DNA of 64,000 nucleotides. Origin: Vibrio toranzoniae. Its GTDB lineage: Bacteria > Pseudomonadota > Gammaproteobacteria > Enterobacterales > Vibrionaceae. How positions within the stretch are numbered: the stretch's first letter is position 1; each line of letters starts with the position of its first letter. Positions 1-7,714 of this stretch are shown piece after piece. The stretch is taken from NCBI RefSeq assembly GCF_024347655.1, contig NZ_AP025515.1, positions 248,001 through 312,000 of the forward strand. Direction: 5' to 3'. Under the pieces are notes generated by a model. The model saw only the letters and a list, made by a program, of their open reading frames with translations, was not told where the DNA came from and did no database searches. The position numbers and the translations under genes were made by a program.

Positions 1-220
1 CTGGCGCGTCCGAAAACAGGTGGGCGTTAGTGCCTTCGAAAGAACCTAAATCTCGAGGAGCTTGCGGGCCAAACCCTTTCCCTTGTGTATTTTCCGATAA
101 CTGCGATCTTTGCTCGGCTATGACACTGTCTGAAACGGGCTCATGGTTCGCGTTAGACGCGCTTGCTTGACCTGACAATAGAGCCATAACTACACCTAAA
201 AATACACTTCTACTCTTCAT
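1..220 (-). CDS. N-terminal part of a secreted protein, probably delta-class carbonic anhydrase (cut by window edge)
   Basis: The reading frame is open from an ATG at 218-220 to the window edge and gives 73 residues. The first 21 residues look like a Sec signal peptide with a likely cut after GQASA. An AGGGA ribosome site lies about eight bases upstream of the ATG. The mature part contains the segment GKGFGPQAPRDL followed by GTNAHLF. From memory this resembles the N-terminus of periplasmic delta-class carbonic anhydrases of Vibrio, which would interconvert CO2 and bicarbonate outside the cytoplasm. The metal-binding His/Cys region lies beyond the window, so the family call is inference. A secreted protein start is clear; the enzyme identity is only moderately sure. 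Confidence 0.55.
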   Translation of the reverse strand, partial: MKSRSVFLGVVMALLSGQASASNANHEPVSDSVIAEQRSQLSENTQGKGFGPQAPRDLGSFEGTNAHLFSDAP

Positions 221-354
221 GCTTCGTCCCTAAAATATTGATAAATCGACTTAAATATCAAGCTTCACCGCGCACATATTACAGCAATCAAAAGCGAATA
301 TAAGGTACCGTCTTAGTAAGATTAGATTCCATTGTTTACTTTGATATCAGTGTA

Positions 355-384
355 AAAGCTTTTAAGAATCGTCTTAAAAGCTTT
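355..384. terminator. Perfect 13-bp inverted repeat with ATCG loop; possible terminator or operator
   Basis: The arms 355-367 and 372-384 are exact inverse complements around a four-base loop. The hairpin lies between the end of the Trp-tRNA synthetase gene and the start of the next gene on the same strand. It may end the synthetase transcript or act as an operator for the downstream gene. No run of T follows it on the minus strand, so a classical intrinsic terminator is not proven. Nothing else was recognised between 221 and 512. Confidence 0.45.
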
Positions 385-512
385 AATACACGTAGCCCGT
401 TAGACACGATAAATACATGATAGGTCGAACAAACGCCTACTTGTGTCGATTGTATCTTTATTCAAGCAGGTCGATTTGTAAGGTTCCAATATCAGAGATT
501 TAATCTACTTAT

Positions 513-1535
513 TTACAAAATATTCAGCCCGAATAGATCTTTAACCTCCAACAGCACTGATTCAGTTCTCTCTTTCGAGACCTGAGTGCCTTTACGTAAG
601 ATATCGATGAGCTGTGCTTTGTCATCTAACAGCTCAGCTCTTCTTTCGCGGATTGGACGCAACATATCTTGCAGGCACTCTTCCAGTACTTTCTTCGTCT
701 GACCATCGCCTAATCCACCTCTTCGGTAGTGCTCTTTTAGTTCACTGATATAGTTAACGTCAGTATGAAAAGCATCAAGATAAGTGAACACTATATTCCC
801 CTCGACTTTGCCAGGATCTTCAATTCTTAGATGAGTTGGATCGGTATACATAGATTTCACAGCCACCCGAATCTCTTTCTCTGTTGCACCTAAATTAATG
901 GCGTTGCCCATTGATTTAGACATCTTGCTTTTGCCGTCGGTGCTCGGAAGACGAGAGGCATTACTAAGCAGAGGTTTACACTCATTTAAGATTGGCTTAC
1001 CCGCGAGTGAGTTTACTTTTCTCACGATCTCATTGGTCTGTTCTAGCATTGGCAATTGATCGTCACCAACAGGAATCAAGGTTGCATTAAAGGCCGTGAT
1101 ATCAGCAGCTTGTGAGATAGGATAAGTGAGAAAGCCGGCTGGAATTGAGCGCCCAAATTCTTTGTTATGGATTTCGCTTTTCACGGTTGGGTTACGCTCC
1201 AACCGAGCGATAGATACAAGGTTGCTATAGAACATGGTGAGTTCAGCCAGTGCTGATAGGTGTGATTGAAGGCAAATCGTGGTCTTGGTCGGATCAATGC
1301 CCACCGCGAGATAATCAGCCACCACATTGAGAATGTTAGACGAAACCTTTGCCGGATTATGGGCGTTATCAGTAAGCCCCTGCATGTCGGCAACCAGTAT
1401 CGTTTGGTCGTGAATATGCTGCAATGAAATTCGCTGCTGAAGTGAACCAACATAGTGACCCAGATGCAAAGGACCTGTCGCTCGGTCGCCAGTCAGAATG
1501 ATTTCCGATTTGTTCGTGTTTTGAGGTGTTTTCAT
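513..1535 (-). CDS. trpS: Tryptophanyl-tRNA synthetase (auxiliary, leader-controlled copy)
   Basis: This 340-residue class I aminoacyl-tRNA synthetase charges tRNA-Trp with tryptophan in the cytoplasm. The ATP-binding HIGH-type motif reads HLGH at residues 24-27 and the KMSKS loop is intact at 204-208. Both lie in the expected Rossmann-fold order. The length fits bacterial TrpRS. The start ATG is preceded by TTGGAGAT, a good ribosome site that lies in one arm of a perfect hairpin (1540-1570). Upstream is a leader peptide with tandem Trp codons (1648-1698), so expression is likely raised when charged tRNA-Trp is scarce. The sequence reads like the second, stress- or inhibitor-tolerant type of TrpRS found beside the housekeeping enzyme in some bacteria; that it is a second copy cannot be seen from this window. 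Confidence 0.9.
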   Translation of the reverse strand: MKTPQNTNKSEIILTGDRATGPLHLGHYVGSLQQRISLQHIHDQTILVADMQGLTDNAHNPAKVSSNILNVVADYLAVGIDPTKTTICLQSHLSALAELTMFYSNLVSIARLERNPTVKSEIHNKEFGRSIPAGFLTYPISQAADITAFNATLIPVGDDQLPMLEQTNEIVRKVNSLAGKPILNECKPLLSNASRLPSTDGKSKMSKSMGNAINLGATEKEIRVAVKSMYTDPTHLRIEDPGKVEGNIVFTYLDAFHTDVNYISELKEHYRRGGLGDGQTKKVLEECLQDMLRPIRERRAELLDDKAQLIDILRKGTQVSKERTESVLLEVKDLFGLNIL

Positions 1536-1539
1536 GGGG

Positions 1540-1570
1540 TATCTCCAAGTTAAAAAGGCTACTGGAGATA
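1540..1570 (-). promoter_or_regulatory. Hairpin that buries the trpS ribosome-binding site
   Basis: Bases 1540-1547 and 1563-1570 are a perfect 8-bp inverted repeat (TATCTCCA and TGGAGATA) separated by 15 bases. In the mRNA the right arm carries the GGAGA ribosome site of trpS, which ends five bases before the ATG. Formation of this stem would hide the site. It lies after the leader peptide and its hairpins, so it could be the output element of a translational attenuation switch. The pairing is seen; the role is inference. Confidence 0.55.
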
Positions 1571-1592
1571 AAAAGAGGCGACATTTTTGATG

Positions 1593-1627
1593 ACATTCTT
1601 AGCTACCGTCCAGCAGCTAAAGAATGT
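1593..1627 (-). promoter_or_regulatory. Long attenuator-like stem in the trpS leader
   Basis: In the minus-strand transcript the segment from 1627 to 1613 pairs with 1606 to 1593. The stem has about 14 base pairs, one bulged U and one G-U pair, around a six-base loop. Part of its 5' arm (GCTGCT) can instead pair with AGCAGC just after the leader-peptide stop. This is the mutually exclusive 2:3 versus 3:4 pairing expected of an attenuator. A short hairpin at 1641-1656 (TGCTCT/AGAGCA, loop of four) overlaps the end of the leader ORF and can act as the 1:2 stem. No U-run follows the long stem directly; a TTTTT run comes about 16 bases later. Confidence 0.5.
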
Positions 1628-1647
1628 GAGTATTCCGTGCTGCTCTG

Positions 1648-1698
1648 TTAAGAGCACCACCAAAAGAAAATTGAAGTTGAAGCAGAATTAAATTTCAT
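1648..1698 (-). CDS. trpS leader peptide MKFNSASTSIFFWWCS
   Basis: A 16-codon frame starts at ATG 1696-1698 and stops with TAA at 1648-1650. It encodes MKFNSASTSIFFWWCS, with two adjacent TGG codons three codons before the stop. It lies about 110 bases upstream of the Trp-tRNA synthetase start in the same direction, and its end overlaps the first arm of a hairpin (1641-1656). Ribosome stalling at paired Trp codons is the known sensor of the enterobacterial trp operon attenuator, so the same logic is likely here. The ribosome site is weak (GATAAG about 11 bases upstream). The Trp pair, the position and the folding alternatives make chance unlikely, but translation is not shown. Confidence 0.75.
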   Translation of the reverse strand: MKFNSASTSIFFWWCS

Positions 1699-1785
1699 GG
1701 TTAAAACTTATCAACAATACTGACGAGCGACAACTGTTATTTACGCGCACCAAGAAAATAGGTTTAAGATTAACAGGTTATAGGC

Positions 1786-2586
1786 TTAATCGTTACTGGC
1801 ACACAGTCCAGTGATTCGGTCACACATGGCTTTATTGACTATAAAGTGGGTGTTGAGGAACGCTAATTGGGCAAGTGCCGATTCAGCAGTACGCTCGTAA
1901 CCTTGTGTAAAGCTTGGTAGCAATTGAGCAAACTTAGGAAAGCGTACTTCTAGCCTTCTATCAGACATAAATTCATCAACGAATTCAGGCTCAGGCTGTT
2001 CAGTTTGATCCACAAGATCGATCAAACGATCGAGAGCGTAAGATTGAACAAACCGACTGCCCGACAGTTTTTCGCCTCGGTTATAACGAGACATACCGAC
2101 ATAAAGATTGGTTAATGCTTCACCTATGATCCACGCTTGCGAATTAACTTCTGCAGTGCCCTTCTGTGATGGGATACAGCACTGAGTATCAAATTCAGGT
2201 CGCTGCCAAACTATGCGCCCTTCAGCAAAGGGGATATGCGCTAACTCGTGGGGTTCAAACACCGCAAACTCGCAAAAAATTCCGTCGGCGTACAGGACTT
2301 TATAGCCATCGACGGTATTTCTCACCGCGTAGTCGATTGGGTGAATATTAGATAGCCAATGCAAACTGTCTAAGAAATACTGCTTGTGCCCTGTTTGTAC
2401 TATCGCGAAAAAATCGACATCTGAATACTGATCAAGTCGCTCCGTTTCAATACCTACTGAGCCCAATCCCAATAAAGCATGAGCCTTACTCGATGCTTCC
2501 AAAGACTCCCCGATTGCATCTAAACGCTGGAGTAATTTTTCTGGTGTGTTTATGTGTCTTGTCTGCATCACTTTATCCGTTTGCAT
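1786..2586 (-). CDS. Nucleotidyltransferase-fold protein (aminoglycoside adenylyltransferase-like)
   Basis: The 266-residue protein has the Pol-beta type nucleotidyltransferase signature: GlySer at residues 42-43 followed by the paired acidic residues Asp56 and Asp58 in SDVDFF. These would bind a metal-nucleotide complex. The remainder looks helical, as in the C-terminal half of ANT/AadA-type enzymes, with conserved-looking SYALDRLIDL and FVQ segments. The substrate is not known; an antibiotic, a small metabolite or a protein are all possible. The start at 2586 is supported by AGGGA eight bases upstream; a second Met at residue 7 is less well placed. It lies upstream of the trpS leader in the same orientation, but the leader probably has its own promoter. 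Family is fairly sure, substrate unknown. Confidence 0.7.
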   Translation of the reverse strand: MQTDKVMQTRHINTPEKLLQRLDAIGESLEASSKAHALLGLGSVGIETERLDQYSDVDFFAIVQTGHKQYFLDSLHWLSNIHPIDYAVRNTVDGYKVLYADGIFCEFAVFEPHELAHIPFAEGRIVWQRPEFDTQCCIPSQKGTAEVNSQAWIIGEALTNLYVGMSRYNRGEKLSGSRFVQSYALDRLIDLVDQTEQPEPEFVDEFMSDRRLEVRFPKFAQLLPSFTQGYERTAESALAQLAFLNTHFIVNKAMCDRITGLCASND

Positions 2587-2728
2587 TGCTTAATCCCTAT
2601 CAAGTTAAATGCCACTCAACCTAACTGATAGTTAGAACATCTAAGAAGTTTAATTTATAAAATGTGTGTTTTGGATAACGATCTGCGCAAGTTATTGTTT
2701 AAGTTACGGTGGGAATTAGAGGTGAGAA

Positions 2729-2758
2729 AGAGTGTGTTCAACCGATAAACAACACTCT
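2729..2758 (-). terminator. Possible terminator of the dsdA transcript
   Basis: On the minus strand the sequence can form a 10-bp stem with one bulged base (AGAGTGT..GTT against AACACACTCT) and a loop of about nine bases, followed by TTTCTC. It lies 80 bases after the dsdA stop. The weak T-run makes it only a moderate candidate. Confidence 0.4.
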
Positions 2759-2839
2759 TCTATCATGACTTATCTTTTAATCGCTGATATTTATAACAGC
2801 TTCTCTTTGTAAAAACATTAGCTCATAAAAGCTTTGGGG

Positions 2840-4171
2840 TTAAACCGATGACTTAGCTAAGTAAGCTGCCATTTCTTGTGATGGCACCATGCCTCCGCCT
2901 GTCGCCCACACAAGGTGTGTTGCATTCGCTAGCGTCGACTCATCAATTTCTAGACGAGCAAGGTATTCACTATTTTGCTCAACATGAATCGCACCCGGCA
3001 TACCCGCTAGCGCTGAAGGCTCAAGTTGAACACCCTCTGCTTGGTTCAGTTCGCCTAGCAATTGATACATGCGTTCATCGTTTAATGTGTAGTAACCATC
3101 AAGCAAGCGCTCCATCGCTCGACCGACAAAGCCAGATGCCCTCCCCACCGCTAAACCGTCTGCGGCGGTGAAGTTGTCGATACCAAGATCTTGCACCGCA
3201 ATCTCATCATGCAAACCGGTATGAACACCGAGCAACATACAAGGTGAATGAGTCGGTTCAGCAAAAATACAATGGACATGATCACCAAAAGCCATCTTCA
3301 AGCCAAATGCGACACCACCGGGCCCACCACCAACGCCACATGGTAAGTAAACAAATAATGGGTGTTCTTTATCCACTGAAATATGTTGTTGCTCAAATTG
3401 CTGTTTGAGCCTTTGCCCTGCCACCGAATAACCAAGGAACAGGGTTTGCGAGTTTTCATCATCAATGAAAAAGCATCGAGGATCTTGTTCTGCCTCTTTA
3501 CGTCCTTGCTCCACCGCAACGCCATAGTCTTGTTCATATTCAACAACGTTGACGCCATGCTCACGAAGTTTGCTTTTCTTCCAAGCTCTCGCGTCTGCCG
3601 ACATATGAACAGAGACCGTAAAGCCTAATTTGGCACTCATGATACCGATCGACATGCCTAAATTACCTGTGGAGCCTACCGCAATGCTGTATTGTTGGAA
3701 GAAGTCACGAAATTCAGGTTTGAGCAACTTACTGTAGTCATCGCTCTCACACAATAACCCGGCTTCAATGGCAAGCTTCTCAGCATGCGTTAGTACTTCA
3801 TAGATACCACCGCGCGCTTTGATTGAACCTGAAATCGGCAAATGGCTATCTTTCTTCATCATCAAACGCCCTTTTATTGGCTGCCGATAATGAGCTTCTA
3901 ATGCTAACTTCATTGCAGGGATATCGATAAGCTCAGATTCGATGATGCCATTGGTCGCTTGAGTTTCAGGAAACGCCTTGGCTAGATAAGGAGCAAACCT
4001 TTGCAGCCTCATGCTCGCATCGTGAGTATCTTGTTCGCCTAATCCCACATAGGGTAAACCTTGCTTCAACGTCGTGATGTTTGGGTTAAACCAAGTCACT
4101 TCTTCCAGATCAACTAACCGTTGAAGCAATGGGAAGTCTGAAATGAGCTTGTCAATATTCAATACAGTCAT
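2840..4171 (-). CDS. dsdA: D-serine dehydratase (D-serine ammonia-lyase)
   Basis: This 443-residue PLP enzyme converts D-serine to pyruvate and ammonia in the cytoplasm. That detoxifies D-serine and supplies carbon and nitrogen. The Schiff-base lysine is Lys118 in SGSIKARGG, the same position as in the E. coli enzyme. A glycine-rich phosphate-binding loop follows at about residue 275 ([14 protein letters not shown]), as does a conserved [13 protein letters not shown] segment near 190. Length and N-terminus (ISDFPLLQ) match the family. Neither a DsdC-type activator nor a DsdX-type permease lies beside it; instead a decayed transporter remnant lies just upstream on the other strand. The start follows a weak AAGGTCACCC site. 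Confidence 0.95.
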   Translation of the reverse strand: MTVLNIDKLISDFPLLQRLVDLEEVTWFNPNITTLKQGLPYVGLGEQDTHDASMRLQRFAPYLAKAFPETQATNGIIESELIDIPAMKLALEAHYRQPIKGRLMMKKDSHLPISGSIKARGGIYEVLTHAEKLAIEAGLLCESDDYSKLLKPEFRDFFQQYSIAVGSTGNLGMSIGIMSAKLGFTVSVHMSADARAWKKSKLREHGVNVVEYEQDYGVAVEQGRKEAEQDPRCFFIDDENSQTLFLGYSVAGQRLKQQFEQQHISVDKEHPLFVYLPCGVGGGPGGVAFGLKMAFGDHVHCIFAEPTHSPCMLLGVHTGLHDEIAVQDLGIDNFTAADGLAVGRASGFVGRAMERLLDGYYTLNDERMYQLLGELNQAEGVQLEPSALAGMPGAIHVEQNSEYLARLEIDESTLANATHLVWATGGGMVPSQEMAAYLAKSSV

Positions 4172-4304
4172 GGGTGACCTTCTCTAGTAAAGCGCGAACT
4201 ACGCTGGTTCAGTTATTAGTAAACCTATTTAAACGGTAGTTGTGTAATCATTCAATGATCTGTAGGCTAGCTTTTCTTCTCATAAGTAACCAATAGAGCA
4301 ACCT

Positions 4305-4626
4305 ATGAGGGCCTTTCTTCGTAATAGCACATTTCTGCAATTTTCGACTATGGTTCCGGGACTGCTGTTACTGCCATTCTTAGCCAAAAGTGAAAATCAA
4401 CAATGGCTCATCACTCTTTGGATTAGCCAACTGCTCGACGTTTATTACCGCACTCTCTTTTGTTGACTTACGTACATCGAATAGCAGCCAAGCCGCATCG
4501 CTGGTGGATAAGCTTCATGCTCAAACCGATTCTTGGAGCGTTCCCATTCTGCTGATCGCATCTCTTGCATTTGCGTGCACGATTTTCACTGTACTGGCAG
4601 CAAGAGACAAAAAAGTCAGCGTTTAG
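4305..4626 (+). pseudogene. Remnant of an MFS transporter (CynX/NimT-like), frameshifted and internally deleted
   Basis: Two short frames in different phases together look like one MFS permease. The first runs from ATG 4305 to about 4430 and contains STMVPGLLLLPFLAKSENQQ, which is typical of a transmembrane hairpin. The second covers about 4420-4626 and contains ITALSFVDLRTSNSSQAASL joined to HAQTDSWSVPILLIASLA, which reads like the TM8-9 loop and the final helices. The middle helices and their loop are missing, and the phase changes at the join. The tail ends in a normal cytoplasmic AARDKK segment. An intact relative would be about 390 residues. Family assignment is from memory of CynX/NimT proteins. 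Confidence 0.5.
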
Positions 4627-4640
4627 GCCAAACAGGATGA

Positions 4641-5438
4641 TTATGGCGTCGCGACTTTATTGCCTGCGACTGTCTTAATGTATTCACTTGGTGACACTCC
4701 AAACTTTCCTTTAAAGCGCTGGCTAAAACGCCCTTCAGATTGGTAGCCACAAGACTGGGCTAACATAGCGACGTTGTGCTGACCGCACTGCATTAAATAC
4801 AGTGCGTGGCTTAAACGCACTTCCGCTAATACCTCACGATACTGCATACCTTCAAGTTTGAGTTTACGGATAAGCGTGGTGCGGCTCATCGCAAAATGTT
4901 CTGCTACTGACTCTAACGGGTGTTTCTCATCTGGAGAGTGGGAAAGATAGTGACTGAGCTTTTGACTAAAAGAGATGTTTGAGCTAGTAAACAGTCGATG
5001 CAATACACCCTTCTCCGCCAATTGCTGATATAAACCTTGCAACCAAAATTGCTGAGTCTCTTTGCTCATGCTTTGACGATCAAACGTAAACAAAGCACTC
5101 AATGAATCTTGCAAACTACGGTCGGCTTCTACAGTGGCTAGTCCTAACTCGTCTGAGCGCCGCTCACTAAAATCGAGCATCACTTGCGTAGGTTGAAAGT
5201 AAAAACTGAATACACGCGAAAGAAAACGCCCCTTATGCGGCATGTTTTCGAAACTCAGTGATGCCGACGCTTCACACAGCAATAGCTCCGAGTGTGTGAG
5301 TTCGGTTGATGAATTTTTCCAAAACAAGCGCTTACTGCCGGTGATGATCTGGATAATACTCGGGGATAGAATCCTCACATTTCGCAGCGTCTGTAATTGC
5401 TCAGATCGAAAGACGGTCACTTGATATTGATGATTCAT
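4641..5438 (-). CDS. AraC-family transcriptional regulator
   Basis: The protein has 265 residues. The last about 100 residues form the double helix-turn-helix of AraC/XylS proteins: HPLESVAEHFAMSRTTLIRKL for the first helix pair, then AMLAQSCGYQSEGRFSQRFK and FGVSPSEYI for the second. The N-terminal 150 residues are a beta-rich sensing domain without a recognised ligand motif. Its target is not visible. It lies only 15 bases from the end of the convergent transporter remnant, and it is upstream of and co-oriented with dsdA, so control of a lost transport function is possible but unproven. Confidence 0.85.
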   Translation of the reverse strand: MNHQYQVTVFRSEQLQTLRNVRILSPSIIQIITGSKRLFWKNSSTELTHSELLLCEASASLSFENMPHKGRFLSRVFSFYFQPTQVMLDFSERRSDELGLATVEADRSLQDSLSALFTFDRQSMSKETQQFWLQGLYQQLAEKGVLHRLFTSSNISFSQKLSHYLSHSPDEKHPLESVAEHFAMSRTTLIRKLKLEGMQYREVLAEVRLSHALYLMQCGQHNVAMLAQSCGYQSEGRFSQRFKGKFGVSPSEYIKTVAGNKVATP

Positions 5439-5499
5439 CCCATCCCCTTGTTTGGTTGTATTTCTTGTAGCAATAATTGCTTATTGCTTTATTAACCAA

Positions 5500-6033
5500 C
5501 TAACGAGTATAAGTCGTGGTTAATCTCGCTTTATCTAACGCCATGCTGTCCAACGTAAAACCGACCACAGCAGACGACGTGTTTTCATCTAGGTTAAGCT
5601 TATCCGTTGGTAACGCCCAAACAGTGAATTGGTAACGGTGCATACCGTCGTTCTCAGGAGGACAAGCACCACCAAAACCAATCGTCCCGTAATCGATGCG
5701 GCTTTCTTTACCACCCAGCTTAGAGATATCAACACCTCTAGGAAGCTCCTTTACCGATGAAGGGATATCAAACGCCACCCAATGCCAGAAGCCGCTTTCT
5801 GTTGGTGCGTCTGGGTCGTACGCTGTAATAGCAAAGCTTTTGGTACCTTCTGGCGCGTCTTTCCACATCAACTGCGGTGATAAGTTATCGCCATCACAGC
5901 CCCAGCTAGAGTATTCAAACGTCTTCGCCATAGGATGACCTTCTTGAATATCACTACTCGTTAGTTCAAATGCCTGAGCCGCCCCTGCAGCCAAAATACT
6001 CATTGCCAATATTGATTTACTAGTTGTTTTCAT
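5500..6033 (-). CDS. Secreted YbhB/YbcL-type phosphatidylethanolamine-binding-like protein
   Basis: The 177-residue protein begins with a signal peptide (MKTTSKSILAMSILAAGAAQA) and continues as a PEBP fold. The conserved ligand-site segments are present: AYDPDAPTESGFWHWVAFDIP and GFGGACPP. The family is related to eukaryotic Raf kinase inhibitor proteins; bacterial members are periplasmic or cytoplasmic and their ligand is generally unknown. I chose ATG 6031-6033 over an upstream Met because AGGAACC lies eight bases before it and the signal peptide then starts the protein. It is divergent from the Vxr operon across a 247-base intergenic region that contains repeated CAGTAA half-sites. Confidence 0.88.
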   Translation of the reverse strand: MKTTSKSILAMSILAAGAAQAFELTSSDIQEGHPMAKTFEYSSWGCDGDNLSPQLMWKDAPEGTKSFAITAYDPDAPTESGFWHWVAFDIPSSVKELPRGVDISKLGGKESRIDYGTIGFGGACPPENDGMHRYQFTVWALPTDKLNLDENTSSAVVGFTLDSMALDKARLTTTYTR

Positions 6034-6091
6034 GGTGGTTCCTCTTATTAGATTTAAATCCAGTATAGTCACTTTCACTCTTAAAAAATGA

Positions 6092-6140
6092 CAGTAAGTA
6101 TACAATCACCCAACCTTGAACCAGTAAATGATACTTACTG
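6092..6140. promoter_or_regulatory. Paired inverted CAGTAAGTAT / ATACTTACTG sites between the PEBP gene and vxrA
   Basis: CAGTAAGTAT at 6092-6101 and its exact inverse complement at 6131-6140 face each other across 29 bases. A third CAGTAA at 6122-6127 forms a CAGTAA-N7-TTACTG palindrome with the right copy. The sites sit in the shared upstream region of two divergent genes, which suits binding of a dimeric regulator such as the neighbouring OmpR-type protein. The repeat is seen; the regulator is a guess. Confidence 0.45.
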
Positions 6141-6280
6141 AAATTCATCCTCATTATACAAGTACATAATTTTAGCTACCTGTATTATTTATCTTGCAGG
6201 CTTATCACAGTTTTAAATAAAAATGCACTTGTTGACATTCAGGTTACAAATCTCAACCAAAACTCTTTAGACTCGCCCTA

Positions 6281-7714
6281 ATGACTTTTAATGAGAATGA
6301 CTGGATGCGCAGGCTGACATTAGCCCTTTGTTTGACCCTTTGGCTCCCAACATTAGCCAATGCCCAAAGTTTGCAAAACAAATGGCAAACCCTGTATCAA
6401 CTCAGTTGGCAATCGTCTCCTATCTCTATTTCTCAACAAGAGTTATCTCAGTATCCAAAAGTTCTGCTTCAGGAAAGCAGCCGCTACCCCGATTTCACCA
6501 AATTCAGTTGGGGCGATATCGCTGAGCTAGCCACAATACAAGATAGTTGCCTAGCGATTAAAAACACCAACCCTTTTTTGAATGATGCGATCGAATTCGA
6601 GCTGGCTTTGTGTCAGGAAAAACCGTTGGATTCCATCTGGTTTGCGGCACACTCAAAACGACATCCTGCTGGTGGCAGCTTTGCTGATCGCTATGTCGCT
6701 CATTCCCCAGAGAACAGTAAACAAATTCATCCATTTTTGAGTATTAGCAATCCTCAGCACCCGTTGCACAACAAGCTAGAAAGCTTAGAAAAAGACGGAA
6801 AAGAAGCGCTACTCAATGGATACCGCGCTTGGCAACAAGGTGATGTGCTTTGGTTAAGTGGCGAACAAGGTTGGAAAGCGATTCCGTCGGAAATTTGGCA
6901 ACCTATCGCTGATCAACAAAAAGTAACATTGTTGGGCGAAAACTGTTCTTTTCGTTACAGTAACCTGTGCCTGACTGAATCGAGCAATGGCACGCTTCTA
7001 ATGCAAATTTTGACCTTTTGCCTGCTGTTGTTGCTGCTTTCAGTACTAGGTCGAGTCTTATACCTGCGACGAAAAGAGCGCAAAGAGAAGCAGTTTGTGC
7101 TGCAGCTCCTCACTCATGAGCTTCGAACCCCGATCACTAGCCTTGGCTTAACCGTCGAAATGTTTAGAAATCGGTACGATGAATTTCCCGATGATACCCA
7201 AGATGCGGTTTGGCGCTTAATCTCAGACTATCAAAGGCTCTCTCAGCTCACCGAAAACAGCAAAGTGTACCTAAGTGCGGATCAGTCGGAGCCTTTGTTA
7301 AAGCAAAACGCATCCTTAGAGGAGTGGCTCGATCATGTATGTGAAAAGCACAATATCGAGTATCAATGTGAATCAAGTGATGCCGAACTTAACCTACCGT
7401 ATTACTGGCTAACCATCTGCCTAGATAACTTGATTAAAAACGCCAAACAACACGGTAAAGGTGAGGTGTTGGTAAAAGTCGAACTCGCTGAAAAGCTCAG
7501 GATTGAGGTGCAAGACGAAGGCCACTTCCCTTCTTTTCTGCAACGGTTTGTATCTCGAACAACACCGAATACCAATCACAGACAAGACAACATGGGCATT
7601 GGCCTAACGATTGTCGAACACCTGATGAAGCAAGTGAATGGTCGCCTCATTATTCTTCGTAACCCGACCCGATGTATTTTGGAACTAGTTTATGAACACC
7701 CTACTGCTGATTGA
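6281..7714 (+). CDS. vxrA: VxrA-like sensor histidine kinase
   Basis: This is a 477-residue inner-membrane kinase. An N-terminal signal anchor is followed by a periplasmic domain of about 210 residues of the DUF3404 type, a membrane helix near 245-265 (LLLLLLSVLGRVLYL) and the HisKA helix with the phospho-accepting His279 in LLTHELRTPI. An ATPase domain with an N-box (LDNLIKNAKQHG) and a GIGLTIVEHL box ends the protein. The G1 box is short (DEGH). In V. cholerae VxrAB (also called WigKR) responds to cell-wall damage and controls envelope synthesis, biofilm and type VI secretion. An alternative start at 6305 would place the signal peptide at the very N-terminus. The end overlaps vxrB by 23 bases. 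Confidence 0.85.
   Translation: MTFNENDWMRRLTLALCLTLWLPTLANAQSLQNKWQTLYQLSWQSSPISISQQELSQYPKVLLQESSRYPDFTKFSWGDIAELATIQDSCLAIKNTNPFLNDAIEFELALCQEKPLDSIWFAAHSKRHPAGGSFADRYVAHSPENSKQIHPFLSISNPQHPLHNKLESLEKDGKEALLNGYRAWQQGDVLWLSGEQGWKAIPSEIWQPIADQQKVTLLGENCSFRYSNLCLTESSNGTLLMQILTFCLLLLLLSVLGRVLYLRRKERKEKQFVLQLLTHELRTPITSLGLTVEMFRNRYDEFPDDTQDAVWRLISDYQRLSQLTENSKVYLSADQSEPLLKQNASLEEWLDHVCEKHNIEYQCESSDAELNLPYYWLTICLDNLIKNAKQHGKGEVLVKVELAEKLRIEVQDEGHFPSFLQRFVSRTTPNTNHRQDNMGIGLTIVEHLMKQVNGRLIILRNPTRCILELVYEHPTAD

Noticed and set aside
1593..1627. Calling the long stem in the trpS leader a standard intrinsic terminator
   Set aside because: The bases right after the stem are CATCAAAAATG, not a T-run. 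It is reported as an attenuator-like stem with the mode of action left open.
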